Shown: one piece after another, positions 1 through 12,430 of the stretch | How positions within the stretch are numbered: position 1 is the first letter of the stretch | How the letters are laid out: the number at the start of each line of letters is the position of its first letter | Assembly: GCF_020906515.1 (NCBI RefSeq) | Contig: NC_085849.1 | Coordinates: 3,038,001-3,102,000 of the forward strand | Reading direction: 5' to 3' | Length of the DNA: 64,000 bases | Source of the DNA: Vanrija pseudolonga | Taxonomy: Eukaryota; Basidiomycota; Tremellomycetes; Trichosporonales; Trichosporonaceae | Notes under the pieces: model-generated | Seen by the model: the letters and a program-made list of their open reading frames with translations, nothing else | Told to the model about the DNA's origin: nothing | The model's database searches: none | Program-made: the position numbers and the translations under genes

Positions 1-2112
1 CACGGGCGCCTGCGACTCGAGGAGCATGCGGAAGAAGTCGCCGATGAGGTCGTGCAGTGTCTGGGATGTCAGCTCGGGTGGTTACAAACGCACTCACGTC
101 GCTGATCTCGTCGACTGCCCGCGTCCGCTCGGCCAGCAGCCCGCCCTGCGTATCGCCCTCTTGCAGCAGCTCGGGCAGCACGTCGCCGCCCCAGCGCTCC
201 ACGAGCCCCGCGAAACGCTTGCACGTGTCGAGGATGTCGCGGACGAGCACGGCCGAGTCGCGCTCGGCGATGAGCAGCCCTTCGCGGAGGAACGCGAGGT
301 GGCGCGCGTGCATCTGCCGCAGGGTCAAAAAGTCGAGGTACTGCGCCCCGCGGGCGGGGCTCGCGGACCGCGGCCTCGAGAACGGCGTCACGGAGCCCGG
401 GCGCGCCGCGGCCGAGCTGGGCCGCTGCGGCGTGGCTGCGCGCGCGTCGGGGGACGCATTTGCCAGCTGCTCGAGCAGGCGGCGGTGCTGCGTCCCCACG
501 ATATCCGTCATGAAGTGGCCCAGCAGCTGGTCGAGGAAGAAGAGCATCGCGCGGACGGTCGCCCAGGCTGTCCGCGCGAGCGCGGTGCGCGCGGCCCGCT
601 CGTCGCCGAGGCCGCCCTCGTCGGCGCCGGTCCACACCCGCCGCCGTCTCTGTGCGCCGCTCAGCGCGCTCCAGCAGTCGAGCACGCGCGCGTGCGCGTC
701 GCGGATCGCGTACAGGTACGCGTGGATATCCGAGTACGCTGCCACGGCGGGCGGGGTCATGAACAGGTCGAGCGGCCACGCGACCGTCGCTGTCAGCGCG
801 AGCGGGGTGCCTAGCAGCGCCGGCGCGAACAGGCCGCGCACGCTCCCGTCGTCTGGCGTGGGTTTGGAGTTCGGCCGCAGGTGTCCCGCCGGCATCGACC
901 ACGACAGCGCTTCGAGCGCGCGGTCCGCCTCGGCGTCGGTGCCTACGCTTGCGCGGAGCAGCGCGAGGTCGAGGTCGTACGCGCGGATCACGGACGACGA
1001 GGAGAGCGGGTTGGCGAGCAGCAGGCGGTCGCGGCGCAGTCGCGCAATCTCACGGATGACGTTGAGCGAGAAGTCCGCGTCGCGCGTCAGGAAGTAGTTG
1101 CCGCTGCGGTGAGGTCAGCTATGCCAGGCTACGGCACTCACAAGGACTCGAGCGCCTCAGCCACCTGCGGCCCGGTAAGAATATGCGTCCAGAGCCACTC
1201 GCCGACCTCGGCGCGCGTGCGCTGGACTGCGGCGTCGAGCGCGTCAAACGACGAGGCGAGGACATCTTTCCGCGCCTTCTCAACAAGGCTGCGGGGCAGC
1301 GCCCGCCCCTCGCGCTTGAGCGTCGCGGCGACTCTCCCGACATAGAGGATGCTCTCGCGCGTCGGCGCGCCAACGGACGCGGGCACGAGCGCCAGGTCGA
1401 GCTTGTACAGCCGGTGCGGGGGGTCGGCGCCTGCGTCCAGCCCGATGGCCGGCGCCGACGGCGTAGACGTATCCGCCGCGATGCCGTCCAGGAGGAACAC
1501 GACCAGCCCGGCCTTGAAGTGCGCCCACACGGCATCAAGCAGCGCGCCGAACACGCGCCGCAGCTCCGGGTGCCCCGTCGAGCCGCAGTCGGACAGGTGC
1601 TGCATCAGCTCGCCGGGCGAGTACTGCGGCGCGCGGGCGACGAGCGCGGCCAGCGCGGCCATGGGCGCCTGCCACGCGTCGAACGTCGCGACGAGCAGCG
1701 ACAGGGGTACGAAGGTACTCGCGCCCTCCCCGCGCTGGACGTAGCCGGGATCGGAGGCGAGCACCGCCGCCTCGGTGTGTACGACCAGCTCGTCGTACTC
1801 GCGGAGCACGGCGCGGATCGCGCCGGCCAAAACGGCAGTGTACTGCCCCGGCGCGGTATCGGGCGGGGGCGTCTCCTCACGCTGCTTGCCCTTGCGGCTC
1901 TTGCTTGCCGCCAGGACGCCAGCACGCGCGGCCGCCTGTGTCCCTTCGGCCCAGGAGCGCACCGAACGGTACTGCCCCGCCAGCGTCACGAGCGTGTTGA
2001 GCGCCGCGACCTCGCCTGGGTGCAGGTAGGCGGCCAGCGAAGGCGACACGCCGCTCGGGGTGAAGAGCGCCGACGTGTGTCCTCCTAGGACTAGGAGGAG
2101 TTCGGCGAGCAT
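1..2112 (-). CDS. Gamma-tubulin complex component 4-like protein (Spc97/Spc98 family), 3' end cut by window edge
   Basis: A subunit of the gamma-tubulin ring complex, which nucleates microtubules at the spindle pole body. Exons 1142-2112, 98-1103 and <1-60; introns 1104-1141 and 61-97 are canonical. The start at 2112 gives MLAELLLVLGGHTSALF, matching the typical GCP4 N-terminus; an in-frame ATG at 2193 would add 27 residues unlike the family. Further GCP4-like stretches are LHPGEVAALN near residue 45, ESILYVGR near residue 270, and, across the first intron, ESFGNYFLTRDADFSL, the GCP4 segment around 'FFLLGRGDFF'. The C-terminal GRIP2 part runs off the left edge after a segment ending in DLIGDFFRMLLESQAPV. 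Family assignment is by recall of human GCP4; GCP5/6 are alternatives but much longer at the N-terminus. Confidence 0.85.
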
Positions 2113-2400
2113 TGCGTGTGGGGGAGGTGGGTGGGTGGGTTGAAGGAGTGTGTCTTGAACGTCAGTGATCCGAAACGCGTCAACAAAGTCCATGGATCGC
2201 GGGGCTCAGGCACACACCACGTGGGGGCCGGCTCGTCGCGTGGCGACGCCAACAATCATGTCCACCCCACACGACCACTCTTGTGACAACAGTGCATAGC
2301 GATCTAGCTCTATTCTGCCATATTAACTGCCATGGGGCGATGGACAGGATCAAAATGTTCGATTTATGATAGATGGGTGGGTATCAGCGTTGTTGGTATT

Positions 2401-5400
2401 TCACGCCTCGTCGTGCAGCGCCACACGGCTGACATTGCGGCTGGGAGCGCGACTGGCCGAGCGGCTGGGGTTTCGGCTCGCGGCGCGGCTCGCCGAGCGG
2501 GCGCTGCGGATCGCATTGGCGACCGCCTGTCCGTACGTTGGCGGCTCCTCGCCGGCCTCGGTTTCCTGCCCGCTCATCAGGCGGTCGTACACAATGTTGC
2601 GCTCAAGCAGCGTGTCTTCATGGTCCTCGTGCTTGCCGTGCGGTGTGTGGCCCGACGTCGCGGCGAGGTTGGGCGATGGAAGGTCCTGGGGCAGCGAGGA
2701 TGATGGGGCACGAGGAGTCTTGTCGTTGCCGATCGGCACAGCCCTCGGCGCCAGAGGTGCCGACGCGAGCTTGGCGTGCATGGAGCATCCGCGGCCAACG
2801 GCTCCCTGCTCGAAGAACGTGCGGTCGTACGAAGGCAGCGAGTTGAACTGCGTGTTGACGCGGCAGTCGAGAATCTTGATTGGGGTTTCACTGGGGCGTC
2901 AGTAAGGGAATACGACACAAACAACATCCCACTCACATGATAATGTCAAACTGCTTGCGCCGGCCCTTGGAATCAACATGCAAGTCGTCGCCGCGCTCAA
3001 CACGGATCGTGACCTTGAGCCAGTGGCCGACCGAGATGTTCGTCTGGTCATGCTTGGTCGTAAACTTGATCCGCGTGATGCAGTCGGGCAGCTGGAGGTC
3101 CTTCTCCAGGTGCCACGGACCCATGGGATCCAGCAGCGAAGCATAACAGTCGTCCTCGGGGTTCGAGAAGTCGGCAAACTCGCGTGGATTGTTCAACGCC
3201 GCGGTGCGTGCCATTTCAGCCAATGGCGACTCGCGGGCTGCATCGGTCGACTCGGACAAGATAGGGAGGAGGGGTTCTGGCCGTTCCTTCTTCTGGTCCG
3301 GGTTCTTGGCGGCGAACAGAATAAACCTGCGTGGTGTTTCGTGACGTGCGACCTTCTTGTTCGCCGCAAAGTAGTCGGTCTTCTCTTCCAGCGCCACTGT
3401 GATGCGGTAGATTTTGCACTTGGCCAGAGGCATTAACCGAATGCTGATGGGGATGGTACCGCCGATGGGGAATGCCTTGCCACTGAGCGCAATCTGGTAC
3501 CTCATCTGGTCCTCCCACTGACGCTCGACAATGACATTGTCCGTCTCCTCCATGTCATCCTCCTGAGGGCCAGCGATCATGTTCACCTCCATCTCCTCGG
3601 AGAGGTTCGAAGTGAGGGCACCGACTCGGACGACCGTGGCCTTTAGGCGGTACACAACGCTGCCAAACTCGGCGTGGATCGATGGCGGAGCGTTTGAAGG
3701 GATCGAGAATGATATTGGGTAGTTGTAGGTGCCTAGACGTTAGCGTTGTCCCCAGCTGCAAGCAACTCACCCTTGCGGAACTCCTTCCAGTTGTGTACCT
3801 CCTCATCGTCGCTGTCATCGCGGTGGCCTCCAACGTGGAACATCTTCATCTTGCTGCGACTGCGGCCACGGTGCTCGTCGCGGCCAGCAGGGCTTGCAGT
3901 TCGGCTTCCAGGGCGGCTCGAGCCACCGCGGTGGTCGCGGCCGGGGGGCGTGATGTCGTGGGCGATACGCGAGTGGATTCCAGTCTGCGCACTGCCGCTG
4001 CGAGACATTGGTGCAGACACGATGTTCTCCTCGCCAAAGTGCGGCGTGCGAGGCGTCTCGGCCCGGTTTCGGCTGCTGGCCCGACTTGATGGCTGGCTGC
4101 GAATATGCATGTCATGGCTCAGACTGCGCAGGGCTGCCGAGAGGCTGAACTTGTGGTGCTTGCGCCCGCGGTGGTCGTCGTGGTGAGTCGACGCATGAGG
4201 CGACGATGTACCACTGGCGAATGACGGGCTGTGGAACGAAGGCGTCGACAGGTCTGATGTTGGCTGGCCGGGGCCCAACAAGATGGAGGCCGGTCTCGAA
4301 GGCGGGACTGATGGCGGGCGGGAAGCTTGAGCACTAGAGGGCTCATCAGAGCCGCCGTTGCCTGTGCTCAGGCCACTGCTCCTGCGACGCTGCGCGGGAG
4401 GAGGCGCCAACTGGCCCACGGCGTCCAACGGGTTTTCTGGGGGCGTCGCGATAGGGCTTGGAGGAGCCGTCGGCAGGGCGTGATGCCCTGTTGACACCGG
4501 GTGGTGGTCGGACGACGGCAGGTCCCCATGGCCCTCTTCCGAGTTTGATGAGATGGAGTCGATGGTGTGCAGCGAGTGCGAGGCGGCGGCATCCGGGAGC
4601 TCGAGGTCTTGCGACTCGGGAGGCACTGGGGCGGGTGCCCAGCGGATTGCGGGCGATGGGGGGTTTGCCGCCTCGGGCCGGTTGAGGATTCCGCCGTCTG
4701 TGGCAGCGGACGGAGGGTTCCACACAACGTTCTCAGTGATCGGCGTGTCCGCGAGGTCGGGGGTGGCAGGGGGCTGTTCGCCGTAGGCCGGCAGGCCTCG
4801 AACTGACGACGGGCGCGATCCCACCGCCGACAGGGGAGGGGTGTACGCAGGTGTGTAAGCCGGAGATGGGCCGCGGGGTTCAATGGCGGCGGCAGCCGCG
4901 CGCAGATGTGTCAGGTCGAGCTGACTGCCCTGGCGCGACGGTGCGGCACTGTGCTCGGGGCTGGCACGCCTCGAGAATCCATCACGGTGCCAGGCATGGG
5001 CGTCATGGGTGCTGGGCAATGCGCTCGCGCTCCTCGGAAGGACGGGGCGACCTGTGCGGCCGCGCGGCGCATCAAAATAGCCGCCTTCGCCGTCATCACT
5101 AGCCTTCTCGTCCTCCTCGTCCGAGTCCATGTCGAACTGGGCGATCAGCGCCGGGTCGGCCGACCTCGAGCGCCGAGTGACCTTGTTCTTGGTCTGATCG
5201 GTAGCTGAGAAGTACGTGGTAGTCTCGGAGATAACAGTGTGCTCCTCGAACGTGTCCGTGCGGCGAGGTCCGATGCCTACGCAGGGGGTGTCAGCAGCCG
5301 ATCACTGACAATGCCAGATAAGGGTCGTTGCATCCATACCTTCCGGCCACTCGGTGCGGCTCTTGCCCTCCAGGCTGATAGAGATGTTGCGGATACGAGT

Positions 5401-5565
5401 CGGCTTGGAGAGGCGAAGTGTCAGAAGACCACGGATCATAGCCGGCTGGCCATCGCGTGCGGCTTGCGGCCGACCGCGGAAGTCGGCGCCGGTGGATGTG
5501 CCACGCAGGAAGATGACAGGCTCCGTCAGACGGATCTGCAGCGGGGCAGTCGCGCCCTTGACCAT
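2401..5565 (-). CDS. Alpha-arrestin (ART/Rod1-like ubiquitin-ligase adaptor)
   Basis: Four exons (5340-5565, 3771-5276, 2937-3732, 2401-2890) join to 1006 codons, a 1005-residue protein. The N-terminal arrestin fold starts LQIRLTEPVIFLRGTSTG and continues with ISLEGKSRTEWPEG across the first intron. The middle exon carries a very long Ser/Pro/His-rich insert (roughly residues 110-560), then the arrestin C domain resumes (MRYQIALSGKAFPIGG, then VALEEKTDYF). The tail holds a PPTYG motif near residue 960, the PPxY type bound by WW domains of Rsp5/Nedd4 ligases. Proteins of this family recruit the ligase to plasma-membrane transporters for endocytosis. The insert splitting the two arrestin lobes is typical of large fungal ARTs. 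The tail has RSAS/SRSAS repeats, possible phosphosites. Specific cargo cannot be told. Confidence 0.88.
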
Positions 5566-6569
5566 GTTGACTCGAGTGGTCGTGTGCCGTTCGTTACACG
5601 CTCAGCGAGTCGATATCAGCGTGCCGTATTGACAGTGGAGCGGCGCGGTGCCGCTTGGTTGTGGAGTGGTGGTAGCGGTGGGTGGAGTGATAAGCAAACC
5701 CGAGCGCTGTAGCAGGTTGCGGTGGGGTATCACGCGCACGCCTTGCTCTGGCTGGGAGGGTTACAATGTGGACAGTGCAGAGATGCGATGGTTGCCGTCG
5801 ACGAGAATTAATTGGCGTGCGCTGTGCGATGGAAGAGGCTGATTGTTGGAAAAAGAACTGCCGTCACCGAAAGACGGCGCCGGTAGCTGAGAGATATTGT
5901 CGGTCGTTCGGTCGGGTGGTCGGGATACAAGTCAGTTCTTCAGTCGTCTGCAGCCGTGTCAGCCGCCGTGGGTTAACAGCCCCCAGGGTCAGCTCATGCA
6001 GCTCAGAGCACGTTAGAGCCCGACTTGCAGCGACGGGTCGCGTTTCCTTTGGCGAGGCTCGCCTACAGTGAGCCTTCACCCTGTTACGGTCCCTGCTTCA
6101 AGGGCTGCAAATCCTCAGCTGCCTCGATCCGCGCTTGCAACGCAGCTGATGACTGCTTCCAACAAGCGCCGGCAAATCAACGCAGTGGGAGGCGAGTGGG
6201 CTCGCTTGGTTGCCGCTGGCTCGCGGACAGAGGCGGAGCGACCGCATCAATGTGTGGAGCCTGGTCCCTCCATCACATGTGCAATCAGTCAACATGCACA
6301 ACCCTGACCACGGCCCAGAAGAATGCAGCAGGCAAGCCGCGTTGCCTGCATACCGACAAAAGCCTTGGCGCCACCACCACCATCTCAGTCGCCGCATTTG
6401 ATTCCGCTAATCCGATTACGACTGAGGTCTAATGAGGCACTTTAAATGAGTTTTCTAATCAGTAGACGCGTCAACAACAAACGTCATCAAGCAGTCCTCG
6501 TCCGGCTTTATCAGTCACCACCCAGTCAACAACAAGGCTACCTCCATCGCAGCGTCGCACCACGTCACC
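5566..6569. other. Divergent intergenic region, arrestin / FIG4
   Basis: About 1 kb separating two divergently transcribed genes, so it should hold both promoters. I see no convincing ORF, RNA gene or long repeat. A CA/TC-rich stretch at about 6470-6565 directly before the FIG4 ATG looks like a fungal core promoter or 5' UTR. Confidence 0.5.
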
Positions 6570-9466
6570 ATGTCGCGACGAAGCATGGACGACACCGATG
6601 ACCCTTCAGGACTGTCGCAGTACACACTGTACGAGACAAAATCGTGAGCATTAACCAGGGTTGTGCCGGGAAACCGCGGAAGAGAGAGACTCACTCACCG
6701 ATCTTCAGGCGCTACTACATCACCTCGTCGGCAGGTAGCGCACACCGTGTGCTCAAGATCGATCGCACAGATCCTGATGTGTTGAACGTGGTGGAAGACG
6801 CGACCCATTATGATACCCAGCAGCTCGACTTACTGCTCCGCATGGTGGAGGACGGCAACAAGAGCCAGGGCGGACTGGCCAAGCTGCTCGACTTCTACGG
6901 CATTGTGGGCTTTGCGAGATTTACGAGTACTTGGTACCTCGTCGTGATCACACAGCGTTCGGTGGTGGGACTCATTGGCGGACACTACAGTGAGTTGACT
7001 CGATGGAATGGGCAACTGACAGCAGTTTATCACTGTGACAAGTCAAGGGTAGGGCGCAATCGGTCGATGCGAGGCTGACCAGCTAGCTCCTTCCGATCTC
7101 CCCAAAGGCAGCCAATACGGCCCAAGAGGCCAAGTAGGTAACACATTGCGATACCATCTGACCCAAGACTCCAGAGCATCTTCGATCAGGTCGACTTGTC
7201 CAAGAACTTTTACTTTTCGTGAGAGTGCAACTGAGCGGCGACAACTGATCGACAGGTACTCTTATGACATCACGAACACCCTCCAGGTCAACCTCACCAC
7301 GCACCCAGACGAGAAGTTGTGGAACTCGCGCTTCATGTGGAACTACCACCTGCTCACGCCTGCGTTCGACCTGGAGGATCCGAAGAATCGAAGCCAATGG
7401 GTTTTGCCGCTCATTCACGGATCGTTTGACCAGACAAGTACGTTGGCTGGTGATGGCATGGCTAACGTTCCAGAAATCAACGTCTTCTCGCGTACAGTTT
7501 ATCTCACGCTCATCGCTCGCCGATCGCGCCACCATGCCGGTGTGCGTTTCTTGACTCGAGGAGCTGATGAGAATGTGAGCTGGCAGCCTCCGCAGATGAG
7601 CTGACAGCCAGGGCGACGTTGCCAACGAGGTAGAGACTGAGCAGATAGTGTCGGAACCCCTGGCTACAGCTTTTGGATATCCTACAAACCCAGAAGCTAC
7701 CGCAGACTACAGCGGCTACACCAGCTTTGTCCAGATCAGAGGCAGTATTCCAGTCATGTGGCACCAGACGTCAGACATCAAGACGCCGAAACCGCCGATC
7801 GAGAGTAAGCAAAGTGGGATCGTCAAAAGCTGACAATCAGTTACTATCAAAGACCCATTCTATACACCTGCGGCCAAGCACTTTGACGATTTGCTGGGGC
7901 GATACGGAGCACCTATCTTCATCCTCAACTTGGTCAAGAGCAAGGAAACGGTACCTCGAGAGTCCAAGCTGCTCGCAGAGTACGGCGAATGTGTCGAGTA
8001 CCTCAACCAGTTCCTCCCCGAAGGCAAGCGGATGCGCTACATTGCCTGGGATATGGCTCAGGCGGCCAAGAGGTGTGTAGATCTTGCCATGGTCCGCGCC
8101 GATCTAACACTGGCAGTCGACACCAGGACGTGATGGGCATCTTAGAGGACGTCTGCGAGGAAAGCCTCCAGCATACCCACTTCTTCCATGGTGGAGCTGC
8201 TCGAAACGAGCCAAAGTGAGTTTCAGGGCGCTTGCAGTCTGCTAACATCAGCTCTGGGCAGCATCGAGAGACGCCGCTCCTGCAGTGTGGTGTTCTGCGA
8301 GTGAATTGCGTCGACTGCCTCGATCGTACGAACGCGGCGCAGTTCGCCATCGCCAAGCGAGCTTTCGGTCACCAGCTCTACGCCTTGGGACTTCTCAGCA
8401 CCCCGAATCTTCCTTTCGCATGCGATGCGGTCGAGGTGTTGACAGAGGTGAGAGATTCCAGTGATACCACGCACTGACGGCAGATGTATCACGACCACGG
8501 CGATTTCCTAGCCTATCAATACACTGGCAGTGCTGTTGTCAACCGCGACACCTACCGCCCAACCAAGGCGACTCAGTGGACGAGCCACTCGCGTGATCTT
8601 GCCCGTGAGCTCCTACCCATTGGCCCAGACTGACATGCAGAAAACATTCGCCGATACTTCAACAACTCCATCCTTGACGCTGATAAGCAAGCTGCTATCA
8701 ACCTCTTCCTCGGAGTGGATACCAATGCGCCAATCGTGCCCCGCGGCCCTCGACCAAACTACCGAACGTGGTTCACGCGGTCACATCTTGATCCTCCTCG
8801 ACTTGGGGCGCTGGGCGATGAGGACCCTCCAAAGCCCCTGTTCACCGACTACTACAAGCCCGAAACGCTCACGCAAATGGACAAGCTTTATGCTTAGTGC
8901 GTACCACCTGGTTCAGGAGCTCAACTAACATCAGTGAAATGACCTCCACGCTCAAGTTCACCACGACCCGGACGAAGAACGGCGTGTTGAGCCCTTTCGA
9001 GACTCTTTCGGCCCTCGGAGCCGGCCCAGCCTCACCGACATCGAGGACGCCCGAAACGCGACGCACGGCAAGGAGGTTTGCTCACACCGGGTCGCCGACC
9101 AAGCATGGCGAGACACCGCCATCTCCGACAGAGGTCGAGGCTGAACTTCCGAGCGCCGTTCAGTCGCTGGTGAACACGCTCCTCGACCCTCCAGACCTCG
9201 AGCAGCGAATCAGAGATTACGACTACTACATGCACTACCACACCATCGACCTGCTTTCCGACAGTTCCACAGCCGAGCCCCAGGATCTGCAGCGCTACGT
9301 TCGTGCCGCCCAACTGGCAGCCGGTCAAGAGGTGACTGAGCCGAGCGCTGAGACTCCTGGAACCTTGTCCGCTGCAGCGGCTCTGCAAGAGGGCACCGAG
9401 CGCTACGAGCAGTACGAGCCTCCGAAGGCCAGCGTCACATACTATGAGAATTGGCTGCACACATAG
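6570..9466 (+). CDS. FIG4: SAC-domain phosphoinositide phosphatase, FIG4-like
   Basis: Predicted phosphatidylinositol 3,5-bisphosphate 5-phosphatase acting with Fab1/PIKfyve and Vac14 on vacuolar/endosomal membranes. Start ATG at 6570 ([11 protein letters not shown]); exon 1 ends at 6643 and exon 2 begins at 6709. About ten short introns follow. The N-terminus reads [12 protein letters not shown], then FGIVGF-like '[13 protein letters not shown]', as in FIG4. The SAC core shows [10 protein letters not shown] near 7735-7765 and the catalytic CX5RT motif in [15 protein letters not shown] at about 8302-8346 (nucleophile Cys, followed by DCLDR-T). After the core comes a FIG4-type C-terminal region ending YYENWLHT with stop at 9464-9466. 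Sac1 itself would carry two C-terminal membrane segments, which are absent here; synaptojanin would have an added 5-phosphatase domain, also absent. Confidence 0.9.
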
Positions 9467-9588
9467 TGTACGACCATCACCCAATGTTGTATCCATTTTA
9501 GATTCCATGTAATCGTCGCATTGCACAACAAGTCTACTGCATGCCCGGAGTCCTAGTCCCTATCTACTATATGTTTTTGCTGTCCCAT

Positions 9589-11166
9589 CTAGTTGAGCTT
9601 GACGCGCTTCATGACCGACTTTGCGCGGGTGAGCTGGTCGTAGCCGAGGGTCGAGAGCGAGATGCCGCGGCCCGAGTTCTTGACACCGGTCCAGGGGAGA
9701 GCGGGGTCGAGGGCGTCGGCACGGTTGAGGTAAACGGTGCCCGACTCGAGGTCCTCGACAAACTGGTCGAAGATGGCGAGGTTGGCCTCGGTGGGCAGGG
9801 TCCAGACCGAGGCAGTGAGGCCGTACTCCGAGTCGTTCATGAGCTGGAGCGCCTCCTCGTCGTTCTCGACCTTCTGGATGCCGATAACGGGGCCGAAGGT
9901 CTCCTCGGTCATGATGTCCATGGCTGGGGTGTCAGTGGTGATCTCAACCAATGCCGGCACCACTCACAGTGGTCGACGTTGACCAGGACAGTGGGGCCAA
10001 CAAGAGTGGTGCCCTCCTTGGCGCCGGGGAAGTCGGCCTCGGAGACGACAGCGGTAGCGCCCTTGGCGATGGCGTCGGCGATCTGCTTGCGGATACGGGT
10101 AGCCGACGCGAGCGAGACGACGGGGCCGAGGGTGGTCTCGGGCTTGAGGGGGTCACCGAGGACGTAGTCCTTCTTGGCGGTCTCGGCGTAGCGCTTGACA
10201 AACTCGTCAAAGATGGACGAGTGGACGTAGATGCGCTCAACGGCACAGCACGACTGGCCCGAGTTGAAGATGGCGCCGTCGACGAGGTTGGCGACGGTGT
10301 AGTCGAGGTCGGCGTCGGCGCGGACGTATGCAGGGTCCTTTCCGCCGAGCTCGAGGCCCACGCCCTTGAAGAGGGGACCCTTCGCGGCCGCCTCCTGCAC
10401 CGCGCGGCCACCAACGACCGAACCGGTGAAGGTGACAAAGTCGATGCGGGGGTCGGCAACGAGGAGGTTGAGAGTGTCCTCCTGCGCGAGGTGGACGACC
10501 TGGAGAACGTTGGTGGGGAGGCCGGCGGCGGTGAGGGTCTGGAGCCAGCGCTCGGCGGGCACAGGGGTCTGCGGGGCAGGCTTGATGATCACGGCGTTAC
10601 CGGCGAGGAGGGCAGGGATGACCGAGTTGACGGTGCAGAGGTGGGGGAAGTTCCAGGGGGTGATGATGCTGAGGGCGAGGCGTTAGCTGCTGGGACATGC
10701 CGGGGGTCGAGCCAGGAGTCACGACTCACGCAACGACACCGAGGGGCTGCTTGACAATCTCGCGCTTGTTGGCCTCGTCGTCGGTAGCAGTCTGGGGGAT
10801 GGGGGCAAGCGACTCGCGGGCAATCTTGATAAGGTGGCGCGCGCGGTAGAGGGTGCCGTTGATCTCGCCGCGCGACGAGCCGACGGGGCGGCCCATCTGG
10901 ATGGCAATGTCCTCGGCGAGGAGGTCGGTGAGCGACTCGAACTCAGTCTAGACCTGTCAGCGAGAGTAAAGGACCCCGCGGCAACGCACCAGCCACTTCT
11001 CGGCAATGGCAATGCGCTTGTCGAGCGCGACCTTGCGCCACGACTTCTGGGCCTTGACGGCCTCGGCGATGGCATTGTCGAGCTCGGCCTTGGAGAGGAG
11101 CGGGCGCGTGGCGATCGGCTCCTGCGTGTAAGGCGAGATGGTAGTCTGGATGTTGACGTTGACCAT
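9589..11166 (-). CDS. NAD(P)-dependent aldehyde dehydrogenase family protein
   Basis: Four exons (10990-11166, 10730-10947, 9968-10668, 9589-9923) join to 477 codons, 476 residues, a normal length for soluble ALDH. The aldehyde dehydrogenase signatures are in order: ITPWNFP (cofactor-binding region) after the second intron, TFTGSVVGGRAVQ, the general-base Glu in LELGGKDPAYV, and the nucleophilic Cys in FNSGQSCCAVERIYVH, with two adjacent cysteines. The C-terminus has DALDPALPWTGVKNSG, resembling the 'P-x-GGxKxSG' end of the family. No mitochondrial or peroxisomal targeting signal is evident. It oxidises an aldehyde to the acid; the substrate cannot be read from sequence. Shares a 487-bp divergent promoter region with NHP2. 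Confidence 0.93.
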
Positions 11167-11653
11167 TGTGGGGATGTTGTTCGTTGATAGATGTGTGGGG
11201 GCGATAAGACGACGACGTGGTGGTGGTGGCCGGCTTTAATAATCTCGAGGAGCGACAGCCGAACCTACCTCCACCCTGCCGCCGACGACTTCGAGGCTAC
11301 TCCTCCGCCAAGCAGCGCCAAATACTTACTCTGCAGTGGTGTGTGGTGTGGTGGCAGTCGGCCCGTGACGAAGCATTTGGAAATCACATATCTTGTTAAT
11401 ATGGATCGGATCGGCTGACGTCTAATGCACCGAAATGCTAATCGGCAATCGCTTCAGTGGAGTGGACACGGAATCATAATTATCAGCTACACGTGGGATC
11501 CACGCGACAACCTACACACAATGACACGTACAAAATCCTACGATTTCCAGACTTTCTTCAATGTCTGTTGGGTGCGTTTTGGAACGGCCGTCACTCGACC
11601 TGACATTGTCGTCTGCACCACCCCCACCACCCCACATCGCACCAACAGCAACA
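11167..11653. promoter_or_regulatory. Divergent promoter region, ALDH / NHP2
   Basis: A 487-bp gap between two start codons on opposite strands. GT/GGTGG-rich on the ALDH side, CACC-rich directly before the NHP2 ATG (repeated CACCCCCACC-type tracts at about 11615-11640). No TATA consensus at a fixed distance that I would defend. Confidence 0.4.
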
Positions 11654-12430
11654 ATGGCCAAGGACGCCGAGCTCAAGGAGGAGAAGAAGAAGAAGCGCAA
11701 GTCCGAGGTTGCCGACGTTGCCGACGACGTCGAGGACGACAAGGCCGCCAAGAAGGCCAAGAAGGAGAAGCGCAAGTCGCTCGCTGCCGACGAGTCTGGT
11801 GACAAGAAGGTGGGTGCAGCGTTGGGCTACATCGAGAGATGGGGCCTGTCTTTACAGCTGCTACTGCACATGCTAACACCTCGCTAGGGCGAGTTCGACG
11901 TTCCCCCCGAGGCCATCGCCCCCATCGCTGTCCCATTGGCCGACAAGAAGCTCTCCAAGAAGCTCTTCAAGACGGTCAAGCGGGCATCGAAGGCGCGCCA
12001 GCTCAAGCGCGGTGTCAAGGAGGTCGTCAAGGCCCTCCGCAAGGGCGAGAAGGGCCTCCTCCTCCTCGCCTCCAACATCACCCCCATCGACGTCATCTCG
12101 CACCTCCCCGTCCTCGCCGAGGAGACCAAGGGCATCGAGTACTGCTGGGTCCTGAGCAAGTAAGTGTAGCTGGTCCGCGTGAAGAGAGGTATAGCTAACA
12201 CAAACCGCAGGGAGGAGCTCGGCGCCGCCTCGGGCACCAAGCGCGCGACCTCGTGTGTCCTCGTCTGGTAAGTCTACTCCCGACAACCGTAGCTGACATC
12301 CAGCTCGGCACCAGCCAAGAAGGGCAAGGACGCCAAGGCCCCCTCGGCCGAGGAGATCGCTGAGTGGAAGGAGGGTCTCGACGAGTGCCTCACCGAGGTC
12401 AAGGCCCTCGAGACCGCCCCCGCCTACTAG
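11654..12430 (+). CDS. NHP2: H/ACA snoRNP protein Nhp2 (L7Ae family)
   Basis: Four exons (11654-11809, 11888-12159, 12211-12267, 12304-12430) join to 204 codons, 203 residues. A Lys/Glu-rich N-terminal tail (residues 1-55) precedes the L7Ae/L30e fold: KKLSKKLFKTVKRASKARQL, then RRGVKEV-like 'RGVKEVVKALRKGEKGLLLL', 'ASNITPIDVISHLPVLAEE', and the eukaryotic Nhp2 end 'GTKRATSCVLV'. These are the classical kink-turn-binding family motifs, and 'LAxNISPIDVISHLP' is specific to Nhp2 rather than Snu13 or L7a. It is a core protein of box H/ACA particles that guide pseudouridylation and rRNA processing, and of telomerase RNP in animals. Confidence 0.95.

Noticed and set aside
1183-2088. 301-codon plus-strand frame
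   Set aside because: Antisense to the GCP4-like gene, whose frame shows real family motifs.
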